Assembly: GCA_031310005.1 (NCBI GenBank) | Contig: CM062388.1 | Coordinates: 2,046,001 to 2,110,000, forward strand | Reading direction: 5' to 3' | Origin: Dactylellina haptotyla | Taxonomy: Eukaryota > Ascomycota > Orbiliomycetes > Orbiliales > Orbiliaceae | DNA length: 64,000 nt | In this document: positions 11,024-22,071 of the stretch, one piece after another | Layout of the letters: the number at the start of each line of letters is the position of its first letter | Position numbering within the stretch: the stretch's first letter is position 1 | Translations under genes and position numbers: made by a program | The notes under the pieces: model-generated | Told to the model about the DNA's origin: nothing | The model's input: the letters and a program-made list of their open reading frames with translations, nothing else | Databases searched by the model: none

Positions 11024-11643
11024 CTCTCTCTTTTGCTCCTCATGAAAATGGGGTTTCGTTTTGGAAGGTGTCGGCCTGATACCGTAATCGTAGCTTTTGC
11101 AGAAATAGAAAAGACCCTAAGGTTGTGTTGTCCGAAAACTCTATTTCCCCGAATTCGCAGCTGGTGACATGATTGACTAACAGAACTTTTATTGTGGGCC
11201 ACGCTTTCTGCCATATTCAGACAATATCGAGCAGAGAGAAACAATCGTTTCGAAATTTCGAGTTTTTGTTTGAATGTTCGAACCGAACCGTGTTGGTGCG
11301 TTGCGCATAGCTGCCTGGCTGTTCCTCCAACACACAAATCCTAGAGATGCAGAACCAGATGTGAGCCAAAGATAGTAGCCACAGACTACATTAAATTCCT
11401 GTTGAAGCTATATATGGCTATTCGAATCCCATCTCTTTTACTTGCTAATTTACTTGAGCTTTATTTCCGGTTAATTTAACTACGTTTTCCAAACCAGAGG
11501 GCCTGGAATATATTTGAATATAACTTGTCTCACAAACCATTTGCAACGCTCCGTCCGACAACAGTTGTCGGCCCACACCAAACGGTGGAAGGGAAATGGG
11601 TCTAGGCTTAGATAGAGTATTTCGGTCTCGAAAGTCTCGATCA
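11024..11643. other. spacer between two tRNA genes
   Basis: No supported gene. The open frames in this interval are short and lack recognisable products. Confidence 0.4.
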
Positions 11644-11753
11644 GGCATCTTGTCCGAGTGGTTATGGAGTTGGTTTTAAGTCATGTTTGTCGAACAAACT
11701 TAAACTACACCAATGCTCGAAAGAGCGCGCGCGTTCGAACCGCGCAGATGTCA
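11644..11753 (+). tRNA. tRNA-Leu (TAA) with 27-base intron
   Basis: A class II tRNA. The acceptor GGCATCT/AGATGTC has one G-T pair and discriminator A at 11753. The D stem is TCC/GGA, the anticodon stem TTGGT/ACCAA, the variable arm GCTC-GAAA-GAGC and the T arm GCGCG-TTCGAAC-CGCGC. The loop reads TT-TAA-G, so the anticodon is TAA (11677-11679), decoding UUA. The intron 11681-11707 lies after position 37 and contains CTTAAAC, which can pair with the anticodon region as in many eukaryotic pre-tRNAs. An uninterrupted run of eight T just downstream is a good Pol III terminator. Confidence 0.9.
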
Positions 11754-11757
11754 ATAT

Positions 11758-11767
11758 CTTTTTTTTG
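11758..11767 (+). terminator. Pol III T-run terminator of tRNA-Leu
   Basis: A run of eight thymines begins a few bases after the tRNA-Leu discriminator base, the usual RNA polymerase III stop signal. Confidence 0.65.
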
Positions 11768-11947
11768 AAAGTTGTTTTGTCCCTACATTTTTCGTCTATA
11801 ACTTATTTTTGATCTACTTCGCTCGAGCAGAAAATCTTTATACAAACCGAGGCATTATCTCACACTAAACTTTTCAACGTGTCCGGGGCGTCCAGACTAA
11901 CAATAAGGCTATTCTACATATCTACAATGTTCGCAAACGATATTTGT

Positions 11948-13753
11948 TTATTTTTGATTAGGCCTCGGCCGTCTATTCCATGTAGCAACTCGCATGAGCA
12001 GGTCTTCAACATATTCTCGATCTTGTCTTGATATCGCAGCTAATGGTCCATGCTCTCCGTAGTCTTGCAGAGCCAAACTTCCACCTGTTGACTCTAGCAA
12101 GGCGTTGCTATCGGCAGGGTAAGAGACAGGCTCCTCCATTATTTGTCCGGTGTACGGGTCTAGATCTACAGGCCAGGACGGTGCGATGATATCGTTCGGA
12201 AAATAACCATCCCGGAGCTGCCAGGTTCCTTCGACATTATCGAACATTTCATTTAAAGGTGGCAGACGGCGTTTCCCATTGAGCGTTTGTGGATATAGAG
12301 TATTGAAAGTATGCTGATGAAGAAGTGGGATCTCTTTGGAGCCCGTGGGGATGTATGGGACGTGCTCGTCTGGTATTCGCAGTGGTGGTATTTCTATATC
12401 ATGTTCGTCGAGACGCATCGGGCTAGACCTTAGATATCCCATGGGCATGGGAGTATTTACCATACTGTCTCGATTTAATGTATCGAATAGTGCTTGCGCA
12501 GTCCGGTATTCTTGTTCAGCTGTAAAAGTTTCAATCATGTGTTCGAGGTTATATTGTTCTTGCATCATTTGGAGGAGCTGCCAATCAGGTTGTGCCAACT
12601 GGAGGTTACCACTCAACTCATGTGGCCAAAACCGATCTTCAATGGTGAGAGGTTCCGGTTGAGGCGGTGTATCAATTGCATCTCCAGGCGGGTATGTAAG
12701 AATAATCGGTTTGAATTGTCTTCGAGAGGTATCTATTTGATCATTCTCTAAGAAGACAATATCGCTGTCGGAACCCGAGTCTTCCGCCTTCTTGACACCA
12801 ATGTCATGTCGGTCCTCGTGTTCGACACCACCATCAACTTCAGTCGGATTTGCGAAGGGGATCGTTTCATGATCTTGAGAATCTTCAGTATTTTCTATCG
12901 GGTTTGGTCTTATTCGGTGTTTCTTCATGAATTCTGCCTCTTTTTTCTCCCTATCTAACACCCACTGGCCATGCTGTCGCATCAACGCGACCTTCATAAC
13001 TTTTAACTCAGCTCTCAAGCGTCGAACCATATCAGGACTTAGCGGGTTCATCTTATCATCCACCTCCAACAGTTCAAGTATATCTTTGAAAATTTTCTCA
13101 AATCCATTCTTGGAGGGCGACGTTGTCAGAACCGATGGTCTTGTGTCAATAGTCCACGCAGACACCGGTACTTCGGTATCCCAGACAGTCCGTTCAGCGA
13201 GAATCACATTCCGATTATTCGGGTCTCTTGTAATTCTTTTGACAAATCCGCTACCGCCTGTGGCTTGCTTATCGAGTTCTGGCTGTATGTATGTGTCCCA
13301 CACCCAATCGCCAGGTAAAATCTGCTTCCAATTCGAGTATACCTGTTCTGCTCTGAACGGCCTTAAATCGACGATTTGAGCCCTATCGCCTTTTGGATCC
13401 GGCTGGAAGTAAATAACAGCAGCGGGAGGCGATTTCCAACAGCTGAAGCTCTCCTCCTGCCAAAATCCGATAGCTTGAACCGGGTTTGTCGCAGCCGGAT
13501 GGTTCATCACCCCTACAACTCGGAGAAGGCTCAACTGGCTGAATGATGGATCAGGGAAGCTCTGACATAGCGATTTAGTATGTTTCTTGCCACCCCGGGT
13601 TAACAATGTTGGCTGGGCCTTCAGAAGAGCTGGTTCCTTCAGGTTTCGTGTTAAGTCACTGTAACCCCACAACCTATAGAATCCGTTGCACGGTAATACC
13701 AATACAGCGATTAATAAGAGCGAGAGGAATTCTATAGTCGGGCTCGATTTCAT
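11948..13753 (-). CDS. secreted protein of unknown function, paralog-like to next gene
   Basis: A single exon of 601 residues. Residues 1-24 are a signal peptide (FLSLLLIAVLVLPCNG before FYRLWGY). A globular part (about 25-200) contains sparse cysteines, a VVGVMNHPA strand, a GFWQEESFSCW segment and a VDLRPF segment. A charged middle follows (about 210-330, with a VRRLRAELKVMKVALMRQHG helix and KKEAEFMKKHR). The rest is a long disordered, Pro- and acid-rich tail. No catalytic motif is recognised. The gene directly downstream of its promoter (14147-15592, same strand) shares the plan: signal peptide, W/Y-rich start (FYRLW versus FWIRYLW), a C...L-x-V/G-V strand, an FxxEE/D...C strand, a V-x-DL/FDL segment and a disordered Q/P-rich tail. 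They are probably diverged tandem duplicates. I do not recognise the family. Confidence 0.75.
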   Translation of the reverse strand: MKSSPTIEFLSLLLIAVLVLPCNGFYRLWGYSDLTRNLKEPALLKAQPTLLTRGGKKHTKSLCQSFPDPSFSQLSLLRVVGVMNHPAATNPVQAIGFWQEESFSCWKSPPAAVIYFQPDPKGDRAQIVDLRPFRAEQVYSNWKQILPGDWVWDTYIQPELDKQATGGSGFVKRITRDPNNRNVILAERTVWDTEVPVSAWTIDTRPSVLTTSPSKNGFEKIFKDILELLEVDDKMNPLSPDMVRRLRAELKVMKVALMRQHGQWVLDREKKEAEFMKKHRIRPNPIENTEDSQDHETIPFANPTEVDGGVEHEDRHDIGVKKAEDSGSDSDIVFLENDQIDTSRRQFKPIILTYPPGDAIDTPPQPEPLTIEDRFWPHELSGNLQLAQPDWQLLQMMQEQYNLEHMIETFTAEQEYRTAQALFDTLNRDSMVNTPMPMGYLRSSPMRLDEHDIEIPPLRIPDEHVPYIPTGSKEIPLLHQHTFNTLYPQTLNGKRRLPPLNEMFDNVEGTWQLRDGYFPNDIIAPSWPVDLDPYTGQIMEEPVSYPADSNALLESTGGSLALQDYGEHGPLAAISRQDREYVEDLLMRVATWNRRPRPNQK

Positions 13754-14146
13754 CGTACTAGTGATGATGGCTTCGAACCATGCCCCAGTGAATCTTCTCC
13801 AAATTTGTTTCTGATACGATTAATAAGGGCCTGTGGGAGACTCGCTTATGGTAGTTCAATGATGATACGTCTTCATTGCTTTGCTTTGAATAGTTGAGCA
13901 AAATTGATGCTATTCGCGCCTTATTATTCAAAGAGAATTCTTACCCACTAGCTAATATAGCAAACCCAAATAAACCGAGACGAAAAAGGTTTGCTCCTAA
14001 GTATAGTCGCATTTATACCGAGCTAAGCAAACCATCTTTGGAAGTTTATATATATTATAGTGCTACCTAGTTTCCTACATAGATACAAGATATGCAATTT
14101 TTCATTTTGATATTTCGTAGATAAACAAGAGGATAGCTAAATACGT
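13754..14146. other. spacer between tandem secreted genes
   Basis: AT-rich spacer of 393 bases on the promoter side of the 11948-13753 gene and the 3' side of the 14147-15592 gene. No gene seen. Confidence 0.4.
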
Positions 14147-15592
14147 CTATTGAGGCTTTGGTGGGCTTTTATTCGAGTTTGTATCCTGGTTCAGGGTTCG
14201 AGAGGCAGAATTCGAACGCAGTGGTTCCAATAAAGGTCTAGATGGGGCCCGTCCCCTACTACCTTGAGAATCCCGCCCCGGAAGGTCGCCAGGTACATTT
14301 AAACCAGAATAAAGCGAGGGGTTGTATATCCTAGGCATTCGTTGCAAGAGCGGGCTAGTGTTTGGAGATTTTGACCGCAGGTAGTTTTGATAAGTCATGG
14401 TGTTAGCTAGGTAATCTGGAAGCTTCTGGGGGCCGACTTGTTGGTAACCTGCACGTCCAGGATCCCAGAAAGGGGCAGGAATTGGCTGTTCGATCGTAGG
14501 TTCTCCTGTTATTTCTGGCTGACCTTGAGGCTCAGGCACTTCTTGGGACTCCAGTTCTATGTTAGATTGAAGCTCGACCTGAGATTCGGGCTCTATATTC
14601 ATTTCAGGGCTGTCTTCGATCAGCATGCGAGTATCTTGAACAGTTGTGATTTTCTCTGTGGAAGGTAATGGCTCTTGGCTCTTTTGTTGCGCCTCTTGAA
14701 GGGCTGCTAGTTGCTGCTCCTCCAGGTAATTGTCCTCGAATCTTTGCCGTGCCATGGTCTTCATGTCCTCCGATATCCTGTTATCCAAAGTGTAGAAATT
14801 CGGGATAAAATTGAACCCTTCGGAGCCAAAGTCGGTATTTAGATTCTCCTGTTCGGTTATGTAGGCCTTCTCTCTTTCCCACCAATCACCGTATGCGCCT
14901 CTCAAAGCCCTCGCCATAAACTTCGCAATTTTGTCTTTGGGTGCCCCTTGAATACTCTTCAGCGGGATTCCTATCACCGATACTGTCGATTTCCACCGCC
15001 TCATTCCTCCTTGCTCCGGAAGATCTACTATCACGATACCTGCATCCTCAACATCCGGATTGTCCCATCCTGCCGGACTCGGTTTAAAAAGAGATATAAT
15101 GTTTCGATCTTTCAGGTTGTTGACAGTGGGTCGCCTCCAGGCTTTCAATTCAGGGAACCACTGGTCCATCAAATCGAACACATAGAGGTAACCCCCATCG
15201 CTTTTTTCTTGTGGTACCTTGAGCTGCAGCATTAGCGTCGGATCCCCTTGGCAATTTTCATCTTCATAGTAAAAGATATAATCGAGATCAATCCCAACTT
15301 CTGGACTGTTTATTATTGTTATGATACCAGGCGATGGATCCGTCGGCCCTTTCCCATTTGTTGTGACACCGAGTGCTGTGAGCGACCCACACTCTGGTGT
15401 ATTCGTTCGGTATTGTAGCGCATCGGATACTTTTCTGGCGTCCGGGATGAATTCATCGAAATGATTGTATACTTCTTGTCCATTCGGAGGATTTTTCCAG
15501 AGATATCGTATCCAGAATGCGTCGGCGCTTGGTAGAAGGTTGGCAATGGCCGTGAGCACCGCCGTCAAAGTGTTCGCCGTTTGGAGTCTCAT
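14147..15592 (-). CDS. secreted protein of unknown function, tandem paralog-like
   Basis: A single exon of 481 residues if translation starts at the ATG at 15592, which gives a good signal peptide (MRLQTANTLTAVLTAIANLL, cleavage near ADA-F). An upstream in-frame ATG at 15646 would place 18 residues before it and spoil the signal, so I prefer the inner start. A globular N-terminal part (about 25-230) has FWIRYLW, CGSLTALGV, IFYYEDENCQGDP and YVFDLMDQWFPELKAW. A charged stretch (WWEREKAYITEQENL) comes next, then a disordered Glu/Gln/Pro-rich tail with repeated PEPQGQPEITGEP-type strings. The layout matches the neighbouring 601-residue protein. Function unknown. Confidence 0.75.
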   Translation of the reverse strand: MRLQTANTLTAVLTAIANLLPSADAFWIRYLWKNPPNGQEVYNHFDEFIPDARKVSDALQYRTNTPECGSLTALGVTTNGKGPTDPSPGIITIINSPEVGIDLDYIFYYEDENCQGDPTLMLQLKVPQEKSDGGYLYVFDLMDQWFPELKAWRRPTVNNLKDRNIISLFKPSPAGWDNPDVEDAGIVIVDLPEQGGMRRWKSTVSVIGIPLKSIQGAPKDKIAKFMARALRGAYGDWWEREKAYITEQENLNTDFGSEGFNFIPNFYTLDNRISEDMKTMARQRFEDNYLEEQQLAALQEAQQKSQEPLPSTEKITTVQDTRMLIEDSPEMNIEPESQVELQSNIELESQEVPEPQGQPEITGEPTIEQPIPAPFWDPGRAGYQQVGPQKLPDYLANTMTYQNYLRSKSPNTSPLLQRMPRIYNPSLYSGLNVPGDLPGRDSQGSRGRAPSRPLLEPLRSNSASRTLNQDTNSNKSPPKPQ

Positions 15593-18188
15593 GACTGCGC
15601 TACTCTGGTTGATACAGCTCTGGTACAACGCTAAAAGAATGCACAAATCTTGAATGCCTTTCCATTGCTGAGATACCTAAGCCGGAGTACATAATGGCAC
15701 CATGTGTCCCACGCTAATGTTGTCGTACAGTGGGTTCGTGCGTGTATAGTCCGCGTTTTGAGCCAGTTTGTATGCGGTATTTTGCTCGGAATTTTGCGTA
15801 CCTTTGGAATGTCTACAGTAACGTACGTCTTCGTCACAACTCTGGATAGTTATTATATGTATATATCCTTAATACATAATGAACCCTAAATTTCCTAAGC
15901 ATATATTTATCCGCGTAGGGAGGTTGATAACATGATAGGAAGACCTCAAGTCTTTCAATAGTTCTGTGTTGTCGTGAGGAAATGCAACAAAGGCCTCGAA
16001 AGTTGTTGCACAATAAGATCTCTCTAAGCTTGATGGAATTCCACAATGCTGGACCGGCCGTTTCAAATTAATTTGGAGATAGCCGATCCAACCATGAAAA
16101 GGGTAATACCGGCGATGCACAGGCTAATTGTCAAGGTTTAGCAGGCTCGACTACTCATAGATTGCCAAAGCGAGGACTTGTTTCCCGGAATTCGCGGTCA
16201 GGCTAGCAAACACCCCAAGAAACAAATTGGTATTTGAGGATTGTTGTGCCCGGCAAATATTCCATCTTTTTCATGGTGATCCCCACCTGTTTGATATTAA
16301 CTGCCCACCTCTTATAATATCATGTGTTTTATTGTGGATCAAGGAAAGAATTTTCCTTCCTTTGCTGCGTTTACGAACGGGAGCTTAAGCTTCCCTTCGG
16401 AAATGTCACAAGAGAATGAACGACCTTCTTTAAATCTATTTAGGGAGAAACTCGCAATAGGTTTACAAACCGACCTGGAGCGGCAACTTGCATTGTCTAC
16501 ATGTCGACGTGCAGCTGACAGGAAAATCGCGAAGCAGGGTCATGCAAGTCATATCTTTGCCCCCCTTTCTCTTTTGGTGTCGCATGCCACAACACTCTCG
16601 AATTAATTTCTGTTCCAATTGAGTGCAGCTCTTGGAGAACTGATAAGTTAAACCCGCAAACTGGTCTGGTTCAGATATTTTGTAAGAGCTTGATTGTTCC
16701 ACCAGTATCTGTATGGCACCACCACCAATAAGACGAGGCTGTCCGACAAGGTTATTTCCCAGCCGTCATGATGTCTTTTGCGAGGTTTAAGCCATGCCCT
16801 GGCAAGCAAACTGCTTTGAGAGCAACGGCAGCTATGAAACCATCCTAGAAAGGCGATCGCTGCGCCAAGGGAACCCGCATGGCTTCCATCACTTCAGCCT
16901 GGGTCCCGTGCATGGCCATTTGAGCTGGCTCCTAGGATCTTCATTGAACAGAAACTCGCCCTCCTTGATGTTCCCATTTGATAAGGGAAACAATACAAAT
17001 CCCATTAATTCTCTCACCCGTTGCAGCCTTTTCTATTTTGTTTCTAACCGGCGGCGACGCTGAAATTCATACTTCGAAACTTTAGAAGGACGTTTTCTGA
17101 CCGCTCAAATGCTGACTGACGTGCAAGAAATTGGCGTCATTTCGTGTTCGCTTGAGGTATGATGCTGGTTCAGGAGAAAGCCATTCTCATGCTCTACTGC
17201 AGGAACACGTTGGAGCAACACCACGCTAACTTTAGACACGGGAAAAACAGCGCTAGTGTGGACGGATCCCCGCTTCATTGGCCTGAAAAAGGTAGGCAAA
17301 AGGAGTCGCTGCTTCAAATCTGGCCCGTGAAAACGTCAGTCGTGTATCGCATAGCGAAAATTGGGCGTCCTATTTCTTTTGCTTGAGGGCATTTTGGCAA
17401 TTAGCTTTACAGATGGCACCTTGTTCCTTTTCCCTGCATGTGCATCTCTGGCTCATATGACAGACAATAGTCGCCGTGAAATAAAACTACCAACAGCGCA
17501 CCTATTAATTGTTGCGCCTGTTCTTTGTTCCGATTCCCTTTGATTTTCCGTCACTTTTCAATTGCTGGTCACTGGAAGCTTCGAAGTTTCTTCCAAAACC
17601 ACAAACCTTCATTCCTTAGAAAATTCGAAAATTGTTCCATTCCGCACTTCCATTGGCTCTGGGTATCGGCTGCGTCTCCTTGCCTCGTAGGAATTTAACT
17701 TTCAATAATTTTGCCCGTGTCCCTGGATCAGTTGGCCGGCTCCTTCTGAAGCTTATTCGAAACCTTGTATCGGTCTGGCTACGGATATGTCAACTTCGAG
17801 CGACCGAACCTCCATTCAGCTCCTAATACATTGATCCGGCCTTTTGGTACGAAAGCTTGATCTCGTTACGTATTGAAGTTTATTTACTTCAAAAACTGCG
17901 AATCTGGTTTTAGGTTTTCTCCTACAAATCAAGACGTCCGCCCGCCAAAGCAGAGGAAGATAAAACCCCATCGAGTCCGAATGTGTTGCCTCGCCGTTTA
18001 AGGGAAACAATACAACCAACTTGACGCCGGAAAACGAACGAACGAACAAAGCAGACACAAATATTGGCATAGATTGCGTCGATAACTCCAGATAAAATAG
18101 AAACAACCAAGTTCAAACTCAAGGCAGTTAAGAACCTAGGGAATATGCGACTGTATCAACGTTAGTAAAGTGGGCTAGATATACAGAT
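15593..18188. other. 2.6 kb intergenic stretch
   Basis: No gene I can support. Several frames of 60-96 codons exist on both strands (for example 16322-16606 plus and 17816-18106 minus), but none has a recognisable domain, a signal peptide or splice-linked continuation. The final few hundred bases should be the promoter of the gene at 18189. A short ACGA tandem lies near 18033-18046. Confidence 0.4.
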
Positions 18189-20219
18189 ATGGAACTGAGG
18201 GTGCTGATTCCGGTTGGATGCGTCCTCGGTGTCCTACTGCTCGTCACCATAATACTCGTTATTGTTATCATTGTCCGAAAACGCAGAATAAGGCGACAGG
18301 CAAAAGAATGGCAACAGCATGGGGTCGTGGAAGATAGTTATTCAATATCGTGGTCAGACCCCGGCCTCTCAAGAGGGGTATCCGTGCGGTCAGGTAAACT
18401 GGTCCGAAGTCAGAGCAAAAAGAGGGTCAAAGATGCGCCCAAGACAACTGTCGAGTCTGTGCGAGACGACAACGACAACTACTCTGTGAAGCGGGATATG
18501 GGCTCTCTGCAGTTCATGAACTCGATATCACACATCACCGGCCGGATCAGTCCTGGCATTGGCCGGGCTTTGTCTGTAGGCTCACATAAAACGTCGATTA
18601 ATAGCTCTGAGAAGAGCCGCCAAATTTCCCCTATGCCAACGACGGATGAAGAAAGCGGTACGAGCAGCTTGCATCTTGTTGACATATCGAAAAGGCCCTC
18701 CAGCTCGAACAGGAAGAAGAGTCCGCATTCTCGCTCTTCGAGTAGGAGTAACCTTCATGATATGCCAGTGCCAGAAGACATGACACTACAAGGACGGGAT
18801 AGTATTTTACTACCCTCTCCGCCTTCTTCCGTTCATATACTCACCCCTACACATTCCCGCCATTCTCGACAATCTCAGTCCAACTCCAGCTTTACTTTTA
18901 CTCCAGTTACTCCTCGTGCATCAGTCAGCCTATTCCCTCTCAGTGCTCCTCCTGGACAGCAGCGTCGGCCCTCAGCTGCTGCTCAGGCCGCGACTGCGTC
19001 TCTCGCTAATCACGTTTTCCCTGGTAATACTCACAATACTCGACGGCCGTCCTTCTTGCAGAATTCAATTTCTGCTGATCGTCTCCCGACATCTCCTTCA
19101 ACTTCTGCTTTCGATAGCTCCCCGGCTACTCTTGCTCAGTATGCTGATGAATTGACCCCTCGTCAAAATGGTCGTCCTAAAGTTTCCCAAATTCAAATTC
19201 CCGTTTCTAACGGCGCCTCGCCTCGTGCACCTTTATCCGCGGCACATGGATCGTCTGATTCTGGTTCTCCGGTTCACGATGAACTATCAAGGGCTCAAAA
19301 CTTCCAAAATTGGAGCTTCTCTCCTACAGAGTCCCAGTACTCTGGATTTGAGGATGAGAACTTTCCAACTACATACAACGAGGTATCGCGCCCTCAGTAT
19401 ATGAGAGCGCCATCTTCGGCGGTTGGAAACCCAATGTCGGGTGGCACGCCACCCCGGAAAGAATCATTTGCTTCCTATGCTCAGATGAGGAGAGAATCCA
19501 TGCGGAGGGATTCATTTGGAGGAGCGATGCCTGTTCGCCGTGAGTCACATGGTCCGTCGACTTTGCGAAGAGACTCCACTGCTAGTTTTATGAGCTCGAC
19601 ACCTAAGTTTGCTACCGGCCCTCGAGTATATCATCAATCTCAACTGCACCCGAACACCTCACAACAAGGGGATACCTTAGTCCACACTTATAGTGATCGT
19701 TCATTGCAAAGCAATTATATGCCTCAACATAATGAGACACAATTGGATCCTATGAACATCATACCCTCGATCAACGAATCGAAATCTTCAATTGTTAGCT
19801 TATCGAGTACAGGCAGTGCTGGATCAGATGGTTTCACTGCAAACGGCGGCCTAAGCCCCCCACCTCTCCAAAAGGCATCCTTTGAAAGCACCCGAGCTGA
19901 ATTTACCGCTTCGATGGAAGTTCAATTCTCGACAATGGTAAACACCAGGCTCCAACAAAGCAAGCCGCCAGTCACTCCACCTCAGTATGCTAACGGGAAA
20001 CCGTTCGGTGTGTTTGGAGGGCAAGGAACCTTTGAGATCAGTCCGCCACATGGTCATCGACGCTTAGCAAAGGGGTTCGTACCTGAAACAGTCGCTGAGA
20101 CGAACGAAAATGTTCCTCCAAGTCCAACTTCAACCATTACAACAGAAACAGTCACAGAAACTAGCGGCGAGGGAATGAGTCCAGACAGGGCAGTTGGTGG
20201 CATAGTTTCGCATAATTAA
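18189..20219 (+). CDS. single-pass membrane protein with long Ser-rich cytosolic tail and RRxS motifs
   Basis: A single exon of 676 residues. A strong transmembrane helix starts almost at the N-terminus (about 5-29, IPVGCVLGVLLLVTIILVIV), followed by the stop-transfer cluster RKRRIRR, so the tail is probably cytosolic. The remainder is low-complexity and Ser/Pro/Gln-rich, without cysteine pairs or catalytic motifs. Six RRxS sequences, the consensus for protein kinase A type kinases, occur. Two are RRPS (about residues 257 and 285) and four are packed into about 30 residues near 432-462 (RRES, RRDS, RRES, RRDS). No ectodomain is encoded. A CAG just before the ATG raises the possibility of an upstream exon, but no candidate exon was found. 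It may be a membrane-anchored signalling scaffold (inference). Confidence 0.75.
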   Translation: MELRVLIPVGCVLGVLLLVTIILVIVIIVRKRRIRRQAKEWQQHGVVEDSYSISWSDPGLSRGVSVRSGKLVRSQSKKRVKDAPKTTVESVRDDNDNYSVKRDMGSLQFMNSISHITGRISPGIGRALSVGSHKTSINSSEKSRQISPMPTTDEESGTSSLHLVDISKRPSSSNRKKSPHSRSSSRSNLHDMPVPEDMTLQGRDSILLPSPPSSVHILTPTHSRHSRQSQSNSSFTFTPVTPRASVSLFPLSAPPGQQRRPSAAAQAATASLANHVFPGNTHNTRRPSFLQNSISADRLPTSPSTSAFDSSPATLAQYADELTPRQNGRPKVSQIQIPVSNGASPRAPLSAAHGSSDSGSPVHDELSRAQNFQNWSFSPTESQYSGFEDENFPTTYNEVSRPQYMRAPSSAVGNPMSGGTPPRKESFASYAQMRRESMRRDSFGGAMPVRRESHGPSTLRRDSTASFMSSTPKFATGPRVYHQSQLHPNTSQQGDTLVHTYSDRSLQSNYMPQHNETQLDPMNIIPSINESKSSIVSLSSTGSAGSDGFTANGGLSPPPLQKASFESTRAEFTASMEVQFSTMVNTRLQQSKPPVTPPQYANGKPFGVFGGQGTFEISPPHGHRRLAKGFVPETVAETNENVPPSPTSTITTETVTETSGEGMSPDRAVGGIVSHN

Positions 20220-21057
20220 CCGTTGGTGACAATGCGTTGGTTGTTGTTGCTTTGGAATACCAGCGGTAATTTCCACTGGGTGGTCGCGTTGAAGAACGCC
20301 CGATACCATCCCGTTTGCTTCTTCAGTATCAGGTTGACACAACCAGGTTGTTCTCCTTCATTTCTTTCACTCTTTTTCCAACAGAAACCTTTCAATTTAT
20401 CTTCTAACGACGCTTTATGACCGGGAGTTCTATTCATTTCTGTACATATATACCCATTTTCTCTTTCGTTCTAGCATGACTATTTTGATACCACAGTTAC
20501 ACTTCATGCTCACGAGCGTTCTATACTTAGCTAGCTAGGGCCTAGTAGCCACAAAACTTGCTCATTGGTACTGCAAGGCAATGAAATCAAATCTGTTTCT
20601 AGGAAGAAATAAATTAACATAAAATAATAGAGTGCAACAAGAAATTTCTGTATGTGAATGTTATATCTTTAAACTGACAGCCAATGTCAGAATCAACCAC
20701 CAAAGGATCACCAATTGGCACAGCATATATTCTCTAGTGTGTAACGAATTTGGCCTCGCCGCAGCTGAATTTAGATTTCACCAAGCTCAATTTGCATACC
20801 ACATTGATGTCGTATGTATGAATACATAGCAGCAATCCGATTTATTCCAATTAAATAGTTCTAGAAGTAATTTATAGGAAGCCATTTCGCTGCTCTTCTA
20901 GCTAGACAGTTCTCACCGACACATTTATATCTGCAAAGATATATTTACTCAACTCAGACGAAATCTAAGATACTTCTAGCTTTGAAACAACCAAATAAAC
21001 TGATCTATATTACGAAAACTCATCGGCTCGAACTCCTGGGTTGAACAGAACGCAAAT
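20220..21057. other. intergenic
   Basis: 3' flank of the membrane protein gene, then AT-rich sequence up to the three-exon secreted gene. No gene seen. Confidence 0.4.
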
Positions 21058-22071
21058 ATGTTCGTGAGCAGTGTCTTTGTATTCTGGGCTTTTACGCTAG
21101 GGGTCCGTGGAGTAGCAATTGTACGTATCTGCGCATATTGAACGTTAGAATTCATAAAAACTGACGATTCATTCCTGGAGCGAAACAGCCGGAACCAGAG
21201 GTGGTCGAGGAAATAGGGAATTTTATGCAAATCACAAAACGCACAAATGAGTTCGGCCATGAAACCCTAGAACTCGGACTCCACAGAAGGCATCCTGTCA
21301 TGCAAGAGGTACAATAATTGTGCAAGTCAAAGACAACTTGAACCTTGTACTCCTATACTAATCAATTCTTTCATAACGCAGACATCTCTAGAGAAACGAG
21401 ATTTTAAAGTACTTGAACCGCTAGACCCCGTTCACAACAAGGATGACGAAACTCAACTGAAGCAGTTTGGCGAAGAATTTGTCATTCAGTGTGCAACTAC
21501 TAATAACGTCATGTGTGTCCCGGAAGAGATATACGGAGCTGCAGAGGCGCTGCTAGACCGAAAAGGTTCCTACGAATTTGTTACCGGCTGGTCAAGCCCG
21601 GGAATGGTGTCTCTTGGCAATGCACCTAATGAACCTAAGAAGTACGCCAAATGTACACCCATTCAGTGCGCTGCAGCTACTGGAAGAGCAAAAATTGAGC
21701 TGTGTTCGGCACCGAATAAGCCATTCACAACGGGATATTCGATGGACAGGCCGCTCATTGCCCGAGCTTTAGCGATGATGATAAAATGGTGCCAGTGGGA
21801 GGCTAAAAACAACGCTGTCACGGAGTTTGTCTTTTATCCTAAAGATACGCGATTTGAGAATATGAGAGTAGTTGGATCATTTGACGATTGCTCTACCTGG
21901 ACTAAGGATATTTGTCAGTCTGTCGATGATAAGAGTAAATCTCAATGTCTAGCTTTGAAATCACTTTGGGGGGTTCCATGGACAACTCCACAGCCGAGTA
22001 AGACTACACCGGCTAGGAAGAAGCGTCAGGAGAACAAGTTGCAATCGGCAAAGGTTATCGAAGGTATATAG
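21058..22071 (+). CDS. small secreted protein, three exons, possible Kex2-processed pro-region
   Basis: My model joins 21058-21120, 21189-21308 and 21382-22071, all junctions phase 0. Intron 1 starts GTACGT and ends CAG with an ACTGAC branch. Intron 2 starts GTACAA and ends CAG with CTAATC upstream. The 290-residue product begins with a signal peptide (VSSVFVFWAFTLGVRGVAI). A short charged segment runs to SLEKRD, a KR site where Kex2-type proteases could release a mature protein of about 225 residues. The mature part has evenly spread cysteines (CATT, CVPEE, CTPIQC, CSAPN, WCQWE, DDCSTW, ICQ, QCLAL) and a basic C-terminus (ARKKRQENK). I recognise no family. A secreted effector-like protein is inference. 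Confidence 0.65.

Noticed and set aside
10757-11167. 136-codon plus-strand frame
   Set aside because: It runs straight through the tRNA-Ala gene and has no protein features.
12927-13379. 150-codon plus-strand frame
   Set aside because: Antisense shadow of the secreted protein gene 11948-13753.
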